30,251 nucleotides of DNA from Methylotenera_A sp044222005 (GTDB lineage: Bacteria > Pseudomonadota > Gammaproteobacteria > Burkholderiales > Methylophilaceae), in contig JBGANY010000018.1 in the NCBI GenBank assembly GCA_044222005.1, forward strand, positions 1-30,251, given 5' to 3'. A program made the translations under genes and the position numbers. The notes beneath the pieces were generated by a model, which was given only the letters and a program-made list of their open reading frames with translations, was not told where the DNA came from and made no database searches. Each line of letters begins with the position of its first letter. Positions within the stretch are counted from its first letter, which is position 1. Below, one piece after another: positions 1-9,056 of this stretch.

Positions 1-1245
1 GGCCGGCAGGGTGCGGTGCTGTTTCTTGACCTGGATCACTTTAAGGTGCTGAATGACTCGCTTGGCCATGATGTGGGCGATTTGCTGTTGCAGCAGGTTG
101 CAGCACGCCTGACTGCCTGCGTGCGCGAAGGCGACACGGTTGCGCGTCTGGGTGGCGATGAGTATGTGGTCGTGCTGGAAGACTTGAGCGAACAGAGCCT
201 TGAAGCGGCAGCGCAGACGGAAACCATCGCCAACAAAATCCTGGCCGCGCTCAACCAGACTTATCAGCTTAACGAGCATGAGCACCACATCACGCCCAGC
301 ATCGGCATTGCCCTGTTTAACAATCACCATGTCACAATAGAGGAGTTGCTGAAACAGGCTGACATCGCCATGTATCAGGCCAAGAAGGCAGGGCGCAATA
401 CCATGCGCTTCTTTAACCCGCAGATGCAGATCAGCATTACGGCACGGGTCGCGCTGGAGCGGGAATTGCGCAAAGCGCTTGAGAATAAGCAATTGCAACT
501 GTATTACCAGATTCAGGTAGACAACTCGGGACATGCATTGGGGGCGGAGGCGCTGATTCGCTGGCTGCATCCTGAGCGCGGGCTGGTATCCCCTTCACAG
601 TTTATCCAGTTGGCGGAAGAAACCGGGCTGATCATGTCTATCGGTCATTGGGTGCTGGATACTGCGTGCGCCCAAATCAAAGCATGGCATAAACATGTCC
701 ATACCCGAGACCTCACACTCTCGATCAATGTGAGCGCCAAGCAGTTCCGTCAGCCTGATTTTGTGGCGCAAGTGCGTGCTGCCATAGAGCGCCATTCGAT
801 TGACCCGATGCAGCTCAAGCTGGAACTGACCGAAAGCCTGTTACTAGAGAATATTGAAGACACGATATCTTCCATGACCGCTTTAGGCGAGATTGGCGTG
901 CAGTTCTCGCTGGACGATTTCGGTACCGGCTATTCATCCCTGCAATACCTCAAAAGACTGCCGCTGTTCCAGCTTAAAATCGACCAGTCCTTTGTGCGCG
1001 ACATTGTGACCGACAGCCACGACAGGTCGATTGTGCGTACCATTATCGCCATGGCGCAAAGCCTTTACCTGAACGTGATTGCCGAAGGGGTAGAAACAGA
1101 AGAGCAGCGCGAACTCCTGCTTAGCAATGGCTGTAAGCGCTATCAGGGGTACCTGTTTGGCCGGCCGGTTCCCATTGACCAGTTCAATGCGGCGCTAAAG
1201 CAGGGCGTTGCCGGTAAAAAAGTAGCGCAATTAGAACGTTCTTAA
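1..1245 (+). CDS. GGDEF-EAL cyclic-di-GMP diguanylate cyclase/phosphodiesterase (5' end missing)
   Basis: The reading frame is open from base 1 (GRQGAVLFLDLDHFK), so the start and any sensor domain lie outside the window. The GGDEF domain has an intact active-site variant GGDEY (bases 151-165). An RxxD product-inhibition site (REGD) sits exactly five residues before it, suggesting cyclase activity with feedback inhibition. The EAL domain follows: EAL at 547-555 in AEALIRWLHP, then NVSAKQF, ELTES, DDFGTGYSS, KIDQSFV, AEGVET and QGYLFGRP, so all the usual catalytic blocks are there. Both activities are therefore possible, and which one dominates cannot be read from sequence. It converges on motD with only 19 bp between the stop codons and no recognisable terminator hairpin between them. 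It is probably a cytoplasmic or membrane-tethered signalling enzyme affecting motility or attachment. Confidence 0.95.
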   Translation, partial: GRQGAVLFLDLDHFKVLNDSLGHDVGDLLLQQVAARLTACVREGDTVARLGGDEYVVVLEDLSEQSLEAAAQTETIANKILAALNQTYQLNEHEHHITPSIGIALFNNHHVTIEELLKQADIAMYQAKKAGRNTMRFFNPQMQISITARVALERELRKALENKQLQLYYQIQVDNSGHALGAEALIRWLHPERGLVSPSQFIQLAEETGLIMSIGHWVLDTACAQIKAWHKHVHTRDLTLSINVSAKQFRQPDFVAQVRAAIERHSIDPMQLKLELTESLLLENIEDTISSMTALGEIGVQFSLDDFGTGYSSLQYLKRLPLFQLKIDQSFVRDIVTDSHDRSIVRTIIAMAQSLYLNVIAEGVETEEQRELLLSNGCKRYQGYLFGRPVPIDQFNAALKQGVAGKKVAQLERS

Positions 1246-1264
1246 GGCATTACTTCTAAGGCAT

Positions 1265-2080
1265 TTATGGCTTGCCGGTTTTCTGCGGTGTGATTTCCAA
1301 AGCAGAATCATCCAGATTCGGAGACTCATATAACACCATAATAGATACCCGACGGTTTCTGGCGCGCCCAAGCGGCGTGTCGTTGCCGCTGACCGGTTGG
1401 GCTGAACCGAACCCCAGCGCGCTAAGCCGGTTATCTGCGATACCTGCATCGCTCAACATCCTGACCACGCTGCTGGCGCGCACTGCAGAAAGCTCCCAAT
1501 TCGAGAAGAAGTTGGCATTATGGATGGGAGTGTTATCAGTATGGCCTTCTACCTGAATGAGGCGCTGATTTTCTTTAATCAGCACAGCGATTTCATTCAT
1601 AATGCCCGATGCGGTAGCGGCCAGCTCGGCTGACCCCGCACTGAATAGCAGGCTGTCATGAATATCGATCCGGATGCCACGGTTATTTTGTGCCACGCGC
1701 ACCTTGCCTTCGTTGATCAACGGGGCGAGCGCGTTGGAGAGATCAATGCCCATGTTGGTCATGGATTCACGTTCACGGCGCAGTTTTTCACTATAAAGAT
1801 GCGATAGCGGCAAGGGTTTGATGAGCGAGCTTTGCTGGCCTTTGATTCTGTTTTTTGTGCCGGGCCGGTTTTTGATATGGCCTTCGGTCTCCGATGGACT
1901 GACACCGGAAAATGCGTTACCCATGGAAGAGGTCAGGTCGTTATATTTGCTCTGATTAACCGATGAGATGGCGTACATCACCACAAAAAAGGCAAACAGA
2001 AGTGTGATGAAATCGGCATACGAAACCAGCCAGCGATCCGGGCTCTCGTCGTCATCTTCTATCGGTTTTCTTCTGATCAT
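1265..2080 (-). CDS. motD: Flagellar motor stator protein MotD (MotB family)
   Basis: This 271-aa protein has one N-terminal membrane helix (about residues 19-38, WLVSYADFITLLFAFFVVMY). The ion-binding aspartate is D23 in SYADF. After a linker, an OmpA-type peptidoglycan-binding domain starts near residue 140, with the blocks VEGHTDNTPI and NWELSAVRASSVVRML and a late RNRRVSI. The RWLVSYADFITLLFAFFVVMYAISSV stretch resembles Pseudomonas MotD more than E. coli MotB. It is the last gene of the flhB-fliA operon, 19 bp after motC, its probable stator partner. MotD anchors the MotC ring to the cell wall and carries the proton through the membrane. A separate motA-motB pair lies at 27710-29547, so this cell has two stator sets. 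The MotD rather than MotB assignment rests on residue pattern and operon position. Confidence 0.92.
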   Translation of the reverse strand: MIRRKPIEDDDESPDRWLVSYADFITLLFAFFVVMYAISSVNQSKYNDLTSSMGNAFSGVSPSETEGHIKNRPGTKNRIKGQQSSLIKPLPLSHLYSEKLRRERESMTNMGIDLSNALAPLINEGKVRVAQNNRGIRIDIHDSLLFSAGSAELAATASGIMNEIAVLIKENQRLIQVEGHTDNTPIHNANFFSNWELSAVRASSVVRMLSDAGIADNRLSALGFGSAQPVSGNDTPLGRARNRRVSIMVLYESPNLDDSALEITPQKTGKP

Positions 2081-2099
2081 AATGAAGTATCGTGATTAT

Positions 2100-2840
2100 T
2101 TAGCGTAAATAAGCTAGCAGGCGCTCTTCAACAATTCTCGGGTGATCCCCATGCGCAATAGAAACCCAGGCATTCAGCAGCATCTCGCGGCGCATCATTT
2201 CATGCTGTATCTGCGCTTTGAGTTTGTTCGCGATAGGCAAAAAGATTAGATTTGCCAAGCCCACACCATAGATGGTAGCAACAAAAGCCACCGCGATACC
2301 GCCGCCCAGCCTGCTGGGATCCGTCAGATTCTCCATCACATGGATCAACCCGAGCACAGCCCCCAGAATGCCGATGGTGGGCGCATAGCCGCCGGCGGCA
2401 CTCCATACCTTTGCTGCATTGCGCTGCTGTATTTCATAGAAGTGCATATCGATGGCGCATATTTCCCGTATCTTGTCCGGCGGGGTACCGTCTATCATCA
2501 ATTGCAGGCCTTTTCTGATAAAGGGCTCCGTTTCTTTTTTCAGATAAGTTTCCAGCATAAATATGCCTTCTTTGCGGGCAAACGTACTCCATACGTTGAT
2601 GCGTTTTGCTAATGCTTTTCTGTCGTCGATGGGCGTGGCGAACACATGACGCAGCATCAGTACGCCAGTGATAAAACTTTTAGCGTCGGTTTGCAGCAGC
2701 ACCGCACCAAAAGTGCCGCATATTACAATCATGAAAGCGGCAGGCTGCAGCAATGAGCCGACATGCCCGCCTTCGATGGCTTGCCCGAATAGAATGCCGA
2801 TCAGCGCAAGGCCAATCCCGCCTAAACTGCTCCAGTCCAT
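2100..2840 (-). CDS. motC: Flagellar motor stator protein MotC (MotA family)
   Basis: This 246-aa protein has MotA/TolQ/ExbB architecture. Two membrane helices lie near the N terminus (starting GGIGLALIGILFG and AAFMIVICGTFGAVLL). A cytoplasmic stretch with charged residues for rotor contact follows, then two more helices (GGYAPTIGILGAVLGLIHVM and GIAVAFVATIYGVGLANLIF). It is shorter than the MotA at 27710 and matches the MotC type found beside MotD. Its start overlaps the end of fliA by 19 bp (2822-2840), suggesting translational coupling. It forms the inner-membrane ion channel with MotD and pushes on FliG. The MotC name rests on family resemblance and pairing with motD. Confidence 0.93.
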   Translation of the reverse strand: MDWSSLGGIGLALIGILFGQAIEGGHVGSLLQPAAFMIVICGTFGAVLLQTDAKSFITGVLMLRHVFATPIDDRKALAKRINVWSTFARKEGIFMLETYLKKETEPFIRKGLQLMIDGTPPDKIREICAIDMHFYEIQQRNAAKVWSAAGGYAPTIGILGAVLGLIHVMENLTDPSRLGGGIAVAFVATIYGVGLANLIFLPIANKLKAQIQHEMMRREMLLNAWVSIAHGDHPRIVEERLLAYLR

Positions 2841-3556
2841 GCTTTCTCTTTAAGGTTTGCGCGCAGTCTGGCAATCGCCTGGCTGTGTAACTGGCTGACG
2901 CGTGATTCGGAAACATTCATCACCACGCCGATTTCTTTAAGGTTAAGTTCCTGTTCGTAATAGAGCCCCATCAGTATCTTTTCCCGTTCCGGTAGCGCAT
3001 CGATGGCCTCAATCAGCGCATCGCGGAAATCGCCAGCCAGCAACCCCTTGATCGGGTCATTGCTGTCATCGCCTTTAAACCGGTCGAGAAAATGTTCTCC
3101 GCCGTCGGTATCATGGAAATCTTCGTAGTAAATCAATTGATGACCACTGCAATCGCCAAGCATGTCATAGTAATCATCCAGTGAAAGGTTAAGTTTTTTG
3201 GCGACTTCCTTTTCTGTCGGCGGCCTTCCCAGCGCTTGCTCAAGCTGGCTGATGGCGGCTTCCATATCACGCATGTTTTTCCTCAGACTGCGTGGCAGCC
3301 AGTCTGTGTTGCGCAGTTCGTCCAGCATGGAACCGCGGATTCTCTGTGCCGCATAGGTTTCGAACTGTGCGCCATGAATGTCCTCATAGCGATTGATGGC
3401 GTCCAGCAAGCCCATCATCCCGGCCTGTATCAAATCATCCATTTCAACACTGGGCGGCAGCTTGGCCTTAAGCTGATAGGCCAGCTTCTTGACTAAGCTC
3501 GCATGCTGATTGAGCATCTCGTCCTTTTGATCTTTTTTTCCGTGAACTGTATACAT
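2822..3556 (-). CDS. fliA: RNA polymerase sigma factor FliA (sigma-28)
   Basis: This 244-aa protein has the normal length for FliA. Region 2 includes DLIQAGMMGLLDAINRYED and the -10-recognition stretch FETYAAQRIRGSMLDELR, followed by DWLPRSLR. Region 3 has GRPPTEKEVAKKL. The C-terminal region-4 helix-turn-helix is LNLKEIGVVMNVSESRVSQ. FliA directs RNA polymerase to late flagellar promoters (TAAAGTTT-N11-GCCGATAA type). A strong match to that promoter occurs at 9321-9347 in this window. A Shine-Dalgarno-like AAGGG lies just upstream of the ATG at 3556. It sits 14 bp after flhG and overlaps motC. Activity would normally be held back by an anti-sigma factor (FlgM), which is not in this window. 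Confidence 0.96.
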   Translation of the reverse strand: MYTVHGKKDQKDEMLNQHASLVKKLAYQLKAKLPPSVEMDDLIQAGMMGLLDAINRYEDIHGAQFETYAAQRIRGSMLDELRNTDWLPRSLRKNMRDMEAAISQLEQALGRPPTEKEVAKKLNLSLDDYYDMLGDCSGHQLIYYEDFHDTDGGEHFLDRFKGDDSNDPIKGLLAGDFRDALIEAIDALPEREKILMGLYYEQELNLKEIGVVMNVSESRVSQLHSQAIARLRANLKEKAWTGAV

Positions 3557-3570
3557 AGATAACCCTTGTC

Positions 3571-4419
3571 TTAAATAAGAGACGCAAGCTTGGTTTTAGC
3601 TGCCTGGTCGTGCCTGCCGTCCAGGCGCTGAGCAATTTGCTTGAGTGCCGCTGAAGCGCTCGCCAGCGGAAATGCCTCGATGACTGAGCGGCCAAGTTTC
3701 GCAGCGCGGCTAAGATGGACATCGGGCGGGATTGCGCCGAAGTACTCCAGCTCGATTTGCAAAAAACGCCTGGCCACCTGTGAGATGTTATCGAATACCA
3801 ACTGCGCCTGAGATTCCGACGCGTTATCGACAATGATGCCAAAGGAGCGGCTGCCAAGCTGGCCATAAATTTTCTTAATCAGCGCGTAAGCTTCCTTAAT
3901 TGAATCGGGCTGGCGCGTGAGCTTGATAATGATTTCACCTTCATTGAGTGCTTTCAGCGGCAACAGGTGATTCGAGTTCAATGCGGCATCCACCAGAATA
4001 ATTTCATATTGCTGCGTCAAACCGATAAAAATCGCATTGAGTTGCTCGCCCAGAAAGCTGTCAAGCGGCTTGCCGACCTGATGGCCTGGCATCAGTTTGG
4101 CAACAGAAAACCCGTTGCCGGAATTTTTTATTGCACTTTGCAACAGAGATTCCGAGTTAATCACATCCAGCAGCGCAGGCAGTTTGTTAATTTCGTAAAT
4201 GCTTTCGCTGGATTCATGTGACGCATGTAGAATCAGAACGTCACTTCCATGCGCGACGATCGGTGTGGCCAGATTAGCCATCAGGCGCGCCTGATCGCGG
4301 CTGGGAGCGGTAGAAAGTATAGAGACCACTCTGGGCCTTGGGGCGGCCATAATCCGCCTGAGCCCTGCGGCCTGGTCGTTTTGAATTTGCCTGTTTTGAT
4401 GATTTTGAAAGTTAAGCAT
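3571..4419 (-). CDS. flhG: FlhG/FleN-type flagellar number regulator with degenerate Walker A
   Basis: This is a MinD/ParA-fold protein (282 aa from the start chosen here). I chose the ATG at 4419 because a GGAGG lies 6 nt upstream. A TTG at 4434 would leave no room for it, and the ATG gives an 8-bp overlap with flhF. An N-terminal DQAAGLRRIM (about residues 15-24) matches the DQAxxLR helix by which FlhG stimulates FlhF GTPase. The place for the deviant Walker A (normally GGKGGVGKT) reads SILSTAPSRDQARLMANLA, with no glycine loop or lysine, so ATP binding is doubtful. The Walker B-like strand is EIILVDAAL. The C-terminal half keeps the FlhG pattern ARRFLQIELEYFGAIPPD and AKLGRSVIEAFP. In other bacteria FlhG limits flagellum number together with FlhF. 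Here it may act without an ATP cycle. Confidence 0.88.
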   Translation of the reverse strand: MLNFQNHQNRQIQNDQAAGLRRIMAAPRPRVVSILSTAPSRDQARLMANLATPIVAHGSDVLILHASHESSESIYEINKLPALLDVINSESLLQSAIKNSGNGFSVAKLMPGHQVGKPLDSFLGEQLNAIFIGLTQQYEIILVDAALNSNHLLPLKALNEGEIIIKLTRQPDSIKEAYALIKKIYGQLGSRSFGIIVDNASESQAQLVFDNISQVARRFLQIELEYFGAIPPDVHLSRAAKLGRSVIEAFPLASASAALKQIAQRLDGRHDQAAKTKLASLI

Positions 4420-5800
4420 AGCTTGCCTCCGCAAATTGAGCGGTGTTTACAGGTTGTACCGTGCTGCCCATCACAAAAGGCAATTCCTCATCCAGAAACT
4501 GGAACGGCCAGCCGCGGGCAGCACTGAGTTTAAGGGCATGTTCTATCAGCTGCTGTTTGTCTGCCAGATGAATATCCTCTGGAACGCGCTGACCATCGGT
4601 GGTGTAATAGAGCTTGAGTTTTTCCCTGATGATGACATCCAGCGTGCTGCCTATAGTCGCTGCTTCATCCAGCTTGGTCATGATGCAGCCTGCCAGTCCG
4701 TTCCCTTTGTATGCTTTGATGACATCCGCCAGCGTTTCGCCGGTACTGGTTGCGCTCAGGCATAGCAATCGTTTAATGGGCGTATTGCTGCTGGAGAGCA
4801 TGCTGATCTGTTCTGTCACCATTTGGTCGCGCTGGCTGACGCCTACCGTGTCAATTAAAATGGTATGCTTGTTTTTCAGTTCGCCCAGCGCGATTTGCAG
4901 ATCCGCTTCATCTTTGACTGCATGCACCATCACGCCAAGGATCTTGCCGTAGATCCGGAGCTGTTCATGACCGCCGACCCGGTATGCGTCAGTGGTAATA
5001 AGTCCCAGATTCTGTGTGCCGTGCTTCATGACATAACGGGCGGCAAGTTTTGCCATGGTGGTGGTTTTGCCCACGCCGGTCGGACCAATCAAGGCAAATA
5101 TGCCGCCCTGATCCAGCACTTCGGTTTCGCTCTCTACCGAATTAAGGTTTCTGGCAAGGATAGCCTTGATCCAGGCGGTTGATTTCTCGCCATCCAGGTT
5201 TGAGGGCAATTTTTCCGCCAGATGTCTGGATAATGAGGCGCTGAACCCGGCATCTAATAACGTGCTCAAGGTTTTTGACTTGATGGCGTCGCGTTGCTGG
5301 ATATTGCCCCACGAAATTGTGGTGAGCTGAGATTCCACGACGCGGCGCATCTCGCGCATTTCATTGAGCATCGCTGTCATCTGCTGGCTGGATACCTGCT
5401 GCTCAGGCGCATCAACGGGTGACAGTTTTACCGGCGCGGGTGTCCTTCTGGCCTTTTCTTGTACAGGTGTTTTTATCTGCTTGCCTGGTTTGGCTTGTTC
5501 GGCAGTTTCAGCCTTAACAGGCGTGGCCTTTTTGGCAGCCATGCCTGAATTCTGAATGCGATTTTTCTTTTTAATATGCGATAACAAAGTTGTCGGTTCG
5601 TTACTCGTGTCATTTTGTGCCAGTGGCTGATTCGCCTGACTAGCGGTCACCGCATGCATATCTTGTTCTTTGCAGGCCATGATTTCATTACCGCCATTCA
5701 CAGCGCGGTTGGAGAGGATAATAGCATCGTCTCCCAGGCCCCTGCGCACCATGCTCAGTGCCTCATGCGAGTTTTTTCCGAAAAATCGTTTAATGTTCAT
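4412..5800 (-). CDS. flhF: Flagellar biosynthesis GTPase FlhF (SRP-type)
   Basis: This 462-aa protein has the three FlhF regions. First is a B domain (MNIKRFFGKNSHEALSMVRRGLG). Next is a low-complexity, Lys/Pro-rich linker (about residues 60-130), followed by an N domain. The NG GTPase core has G1 GPTGVGKTTT near residue 238, then TTDAYRVGGHEQL, the G3-like ILIDTVGV and TKLDEA. FlhF places the first flagellar components at the cell pole and fixes flagellum position. A GGAGG with good spacing precedes the ATG at 5800. That ATG shares an ATGA with the flhA stop, and the 3' end overlaps flhG by 8 bp, so flhA-flhF-flhG are likely translationally coupled. The G3 reads DTVG rather than the more usual DTAG, a mild variation. 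Confidence 0.96.
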   Translation of the reverse strand: MNIKRFFGKNSHEALSMVRRGLGDDAIILSNRAVNGGNEIMACKEQDMHAVTASQANQPLAQNDTSNEPTTLLSHIKKKNRIQNSGMAAKKATPVKAETAEQAKPGKQIKTPVQEKARRTPAPVKLSPVDAPEQQVSSQQMTAMLNEMREMRRVVESQLTTISWGNIQQRDAIKSKTLSTLLDAGFSASLSRHLAEKLPSNLDGEKSTAWIKAILARNLNSVESETEVLDQGGIFALIGPTGVGKTTTMAKLAARYVMKHGTQNLGLITTDAYRVGGHEQLRIYGKILGVMVHAVKDEADLQIALGELKNKHTILIDTVGVSQRDQMVTEQISMLSSSNTPIKRLLCLSATSTGETLADVIKAYKGNGLAGCIMTKLDEAATIGSTLDVIIREKLKLYYTTDGQRVPEDIHLADKQQLIEHALKLSAARGWPFQFLDEELPFVMGSTVQPVNTAQFAEASYA

Positions 5801-7881
5801 GCTTGACCTCCAATAAGACTAGTGACACGTATGGTTTTTGAATCAGGTAGTTCTTCATGCGATAACACACGCAAGTGCGGAACTGCGCGGCGCAGGAATT
5901 TGGAGAGCGTCGCCCTTAGCGGCGAAGCAACCAGCAGTACTGGCGTCATTCCCAATTGCTCCTGCTGTTTTGCAGCGGTTTCGGTCTGTCTTGACAGTGT
6001 TTCAGCGATGCCCGGTTCTATGGCGGCACCGGTTGCGGTGTTGTTTTGCAAAGCCTGCATCAGCAGGCGTTCGAGATTGTTATCCAGCGACATCACGGTC
6101 ACTTCATTGCCGACCGGGAATAACTGCTGCACGATGGCGCGGCCAAGCTGTACGCGCACAAATGCAGTCAGTTCATTTGCGTCTTGCGTATGGGGGGCAT
6201 GTTCGGCAAGCGTTTCAACAATAGTGCGCATGTCGCGGATATGCACGCCTTCTGCCAGCAGGTTCTGCAGCACCTTCTGAATAATAGACAGCGAGAGCAG
6301 CTTGGGAACAAGGTCTTCTATCAGTTTAGGCGATTCCTTGCTGATATGGTCGAGCAGTTGCTGCGCTTCCTGGCGGCCTAATAATTCGGCAGCATGCAGT
6401 GAGATGATGTGGTTCAGGTGTGTGGCAATGACCGTGCCGGCATCCACCACGGTGTAGCCCATGCCTTGCGCCTCGTCACGCAGGCTGGCATCTATCCAGA
6501 CTGCAGGCAGGCCAAATGCCGGATCTGAGGTGGTTGGGCCTGGTAGCGCGCCGCTCACCATGCCAGGGTCGATCGCTAGAAATTGGCCGAAATGAGATTC
6601 CCCGCTGGCAATTTCCACGCCCTTCAGCGTGATGCGGTAGCTGGATGGCTTGAGCTCAAGATTATCCCGAATGTGTACAGTCGGTGCCAGAAAGCCGACT
6701 TCCTGTGCGAATTTCTTGCGCAGGCCTTTAATGCGTTTAAGCAGATCGCCGCCCTGGGTTTTATCTACCAGCGGAATTAGACGATAGCCCACTTCGAGTC
6801 CGACAACATCAACCGGGGTGACATCATCCCAGCTGGCTTCTTCAATTTCTGTGCTTACTTCAGGTTTGTTTTCTGGCACAGGTTCGGCTTTTGCATTTTT
6901 TTTCTGCTCATCGACCATATAAGCGATCCCTGCAAGAATGCCCGCCAGCATCAGAAATGCAAAATGCGGCATGCCGGGAATGGCGCCCATGCCTGCAATA
7001 ATGCCAGCAGTGACATAGATGACTTTTGGGTTGGAGAACAATTGCGTCATCAGCTGGCCGCCAATGTCTTCGTTGTTGGCGACCCGCGATACCACCACGC
7101 CGGCTGCCACTGAAATGACGAGTGATGGAATCTGTGCAACGAGGCCATCGCCGATGGCAAGCAGGGTGTAGTTTTTAACGGCATCGGCAAACGCCATGTC
7201 ATGCTGCACTATACCGACAATCAATCCGCCTACGATGTTGATGATGATAACTAGGATACCGGCAATGGCATCACCCCGCACATACTTGCTGGCACCGTCC
7301 ATTGCACCATAGAACTCTGATTCCTGACTGATTTCTTTACGGCGAAGGCGTGCTTCGTCTTCACCGATCAGTCCTGCATTCAGGTCTGCATCGATCGCCA
7401 TCTGTTTGCCGGGCATGGCATCCAGGGTAAAGCGCGCGCCGACTTCCGCAATACGACCGGCACCTTTGGTGACCACGGTGAAGTTTATGATGGTTAAAAT
7501 AACAAATACCACGATACCGACCGTGTAATTGCCGCCAATCAGAAAGTGTCCAAACGCTTCAATCACTTTGCCGGCGGCATCCGGTCCGGAATGACCTTCA
7601 GTCAGCACCACGCGGGTAGACGCCACGTTGAGGGATAGCCGCAGCATGGTGGTGACCAGCAATACGGTCGGGAAGGCAATAAAATCGAGCGCCTTGGTGG
7701 TTTGCAGGCCGATGAGCAATACCATAATGGACAACGCGATATTAAAACTGAATAGCACATCCAGGATCACCGCGGGCAATGGCAATATCATCATTGCCAG
7801 CAGCAGTATGATAATCAGCGGTGCCGCAATGTTGCGGCTACCCAGTTTATTCATCCAGACTGGCAAGTTAAGCGAGCTCAT
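5797..7881 (-). CDS. flhA: Flagellar type III export protein FlhA
   Basis: This 694-aa protein has the standard FlhA length. The N-terminal half holds about eight membrane helices, starting near AAPLIIILLLAMMILPLP. It includes the highly conserved block FPTVLLVTTMLRLSLNVAST, followed by TKGAGRIAEVGARFTLDAMPGKQMAIDADLNAG. The C-terminal cytoplasmic half has VGLEVGYRLIPLVD, FLAPTVHIRDN and LPAVWIDA, the export-substrate and chaperone docking domain. It forms a nine-subunit gate ring in the flagellar export apparatus with FlhB. The start at 7881 overlaps the flhB stop in an ATGA, and the stop overlaps the flhF start in the same way. Confidence 0.98.
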   Translation of the reverse strand: MSSLNLPVWMNKLGSRNIAAPLIIILLLAMMILPLPAVILDVLFSFNIALSIMVLLIGLQTTKALDFIAFPTVLLVTTMLRLSLNVASTRVVLTEGHSGPDAAGKVIEAFGHFLIGGNYTVGIVVFVILTIINFTVVTKGAGRIAEVGARFTLDAMPGKQMAIDADLNAGLIGEDEARLRRKEISQESEFYGAMDGASKYVRGDAIAGILVIIINIVGGLIVGIVQHDMAFADAVKNYTLLAIGDGLVAQIPSLVISVAAGVVVSRVANNEDIGGQLMTQLFSNPKVIYVTAGIIAGMGAIPGMPHFAFLMLAGILAGIAYMVDEQKKNAKAEPVPENKPEVSTEIEEASWDDVTPVDVVGLEVGYRLIPLVDKTQGGDLLKRIKGLRKKFAQEVGFLAPTVHIRDNLELKPSSYRITLKGVEIASGESHFGQFLAIDPGMVSGALPGPTTSDPAFGLPAVWIDASLRDEAQGMGYTVVDAGTVIATHLNHIISLHAAELLGRQEAQQLLDHISKESPKLIEDLVPKLLSLSIIQKVLQNLLAEGVHIRDMRTIVETLAEHAPHTQDANELTAFVRVQLGRAIVQQLFPVGNEVTVMSLDNNLERLLMQALQNNTATGAAIEPGIAETLSRQTETAAKQQEQLGMTPVLLVASPLRATLSKFLRRAVPHLRVLSHEELPDSKTIRVTSLIGGQA

Positions 7882-9056
7882 GAGATGACGGCCTCCGCAT
7901 CATGAGCGCTAGCGGCAGGAATCAGGCTGTGCGGGTCCAGGGCTTCTGGCACTGGCAAAGCTTTAGGCGCTTCGGGACGGAAGCCGCCTTCTTTGTTGAA
8001 GATGCGCATCTGGAATACATAGGCCAGCACTTCGGCGACTGCAGAGTAGAGCGCCTCGGGGATTTCACTGCCCAGTTCCGTATGTGCGTATAAAGCACGT
8101 GCCAGCTTGGGCGCTTCCATGGTAAGCACTTTGTGTTCGGCTGCGATTTCACGAATCTTCAAGGCAATGGCATCGGCACCTTTTGCAACCACTATTGGCG
8201 CGCGCATCCCTGCATCCTGATATTTGATGGCTACTGCATAGTGGGTAGGGTTGGTGATAACGACATCCGCTGTCGGGATCTCTGACATCATTCTGCGTTT
8301 GGCCATTTCACGTTGCTGCTGACGGATTCTGGCTTTGATTTCAGGGTTGCCTTCGGATTCTTTGGATTCCTGGCGCACCTCTTCTTTGGTCATTTTCAGC
8401 TTGTTGGCGTAGTGATAAAGCTGGTAGGGCACATCAATGGCTGCGATAAACACCAGCGCGCTCACAATCGACAGGAAGCCTGTCAGCATTAAATCGTTTA
8501 CTTGTGCAATGCTGGTTTTCAAAGGCAGCAATGAAAGTGAAAGCATCGGTTCCATGTCATGCGAAACCACAACGTAGGCTACAGTTGCCACTAAAATAGT
8601 CTTGGCGACGGACTTGATCAGCTCGACAGCAGAATTTTTAGAGAACATATTGCCCAGCCCCTTCATCGGGTTGAGGCGGCCGAATTGTGGCACGAGCGCT
8701 TTGCCGCTGAATATCCAGCCGCCAATCAGGACAGGTGAGGCAATGGCCACAGCCAGTAAAATCAGTGCAAATGGCGCAAATGCCAGCAGCAGTGTATAGA
8801 CATTGTCTGACATTCTCATCAGCAGTACCGATGCGTCAAAAGCCATGGTGCGGTCAAAATGCAAACCGGAGCTCATGGCTGCTTTTAATGCCTGCTGCAG
8901 ATGGTTACCCATTATTAAAAAACTTAATCCGGCAGCAAGCAGCACGGTCACAGTCGCCAGCTCGCGAGAGCGGGGTACGTCGCCTTCTTCCCGCGCTTTC
9001 TCTAAGCGCTTGGGTGAGGCCTGTTCCGTCTTTTCTAAATCGCTGTCTTCTGCCAT
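7878..9056 (-). CDS. flhB: Flagellar type III export switch protein FlhB
   Basis: This 392-aa protein begins with the typical charged opening (DLEKTEQASPKRLEKAREEGDVPRSREL), followed by four membrane helices up to about residue 210. The C-terminal cytoplasmic part holds the self-cleavage site NPTH at residues 269-272 in VVITNPTHYAVAIKY. Cleavage between N and P switches export from hook to filament substrates. The last 30 residues after IFNKEGGF are a divergent tail. The ATG at 9056 is preceded by AGGAAA with good spacing. It is the first gene of the minus-strand flagellar operon, so the operon promoter should lie within 9057-9350, on the opposite strand to flhD. Confidence 0.97.
   Translation of the reverse strand: MAEDSDLEKTEQASPKRLEKAREEGDVPRSRELATVTVLLAAGLSFLIMGNHLQQALKAAMSSGLHFDRTMAFDASVLLMRMSDNVYTLLLAFAPFALILLAVAIASPVLIGGWIFSGKALVPQFGRLNPMKGLGNMFSKNSAVELIKSVAKTILVATVAYVVVSHDMEPMLSLSLLPLKTSIAQVNDLMLTGFLSIVSALVFIAAIDVPYQLYHYANKLKMTKEEVRQESKESEGNPEIKARIRQQQREMAKRRMMSEIPTADVVITNPTHYAVAIKYQDAGMRAPIVVAKGADAIALKIREIAAEHKVLTMEAPKLARALYAHTELGSEIPEALYSAVAEVLAYVFQMRIFNKEGGFRPEAPKALPVPEALDPHSLIPAASAHDAEAVIS

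Noticed and set aside
1243..1267. Repeated AAGGCATT around the convergent stops as a terminator
   Set aside because: It is a direct repeat, not an inverted one, and there is no T-tract.
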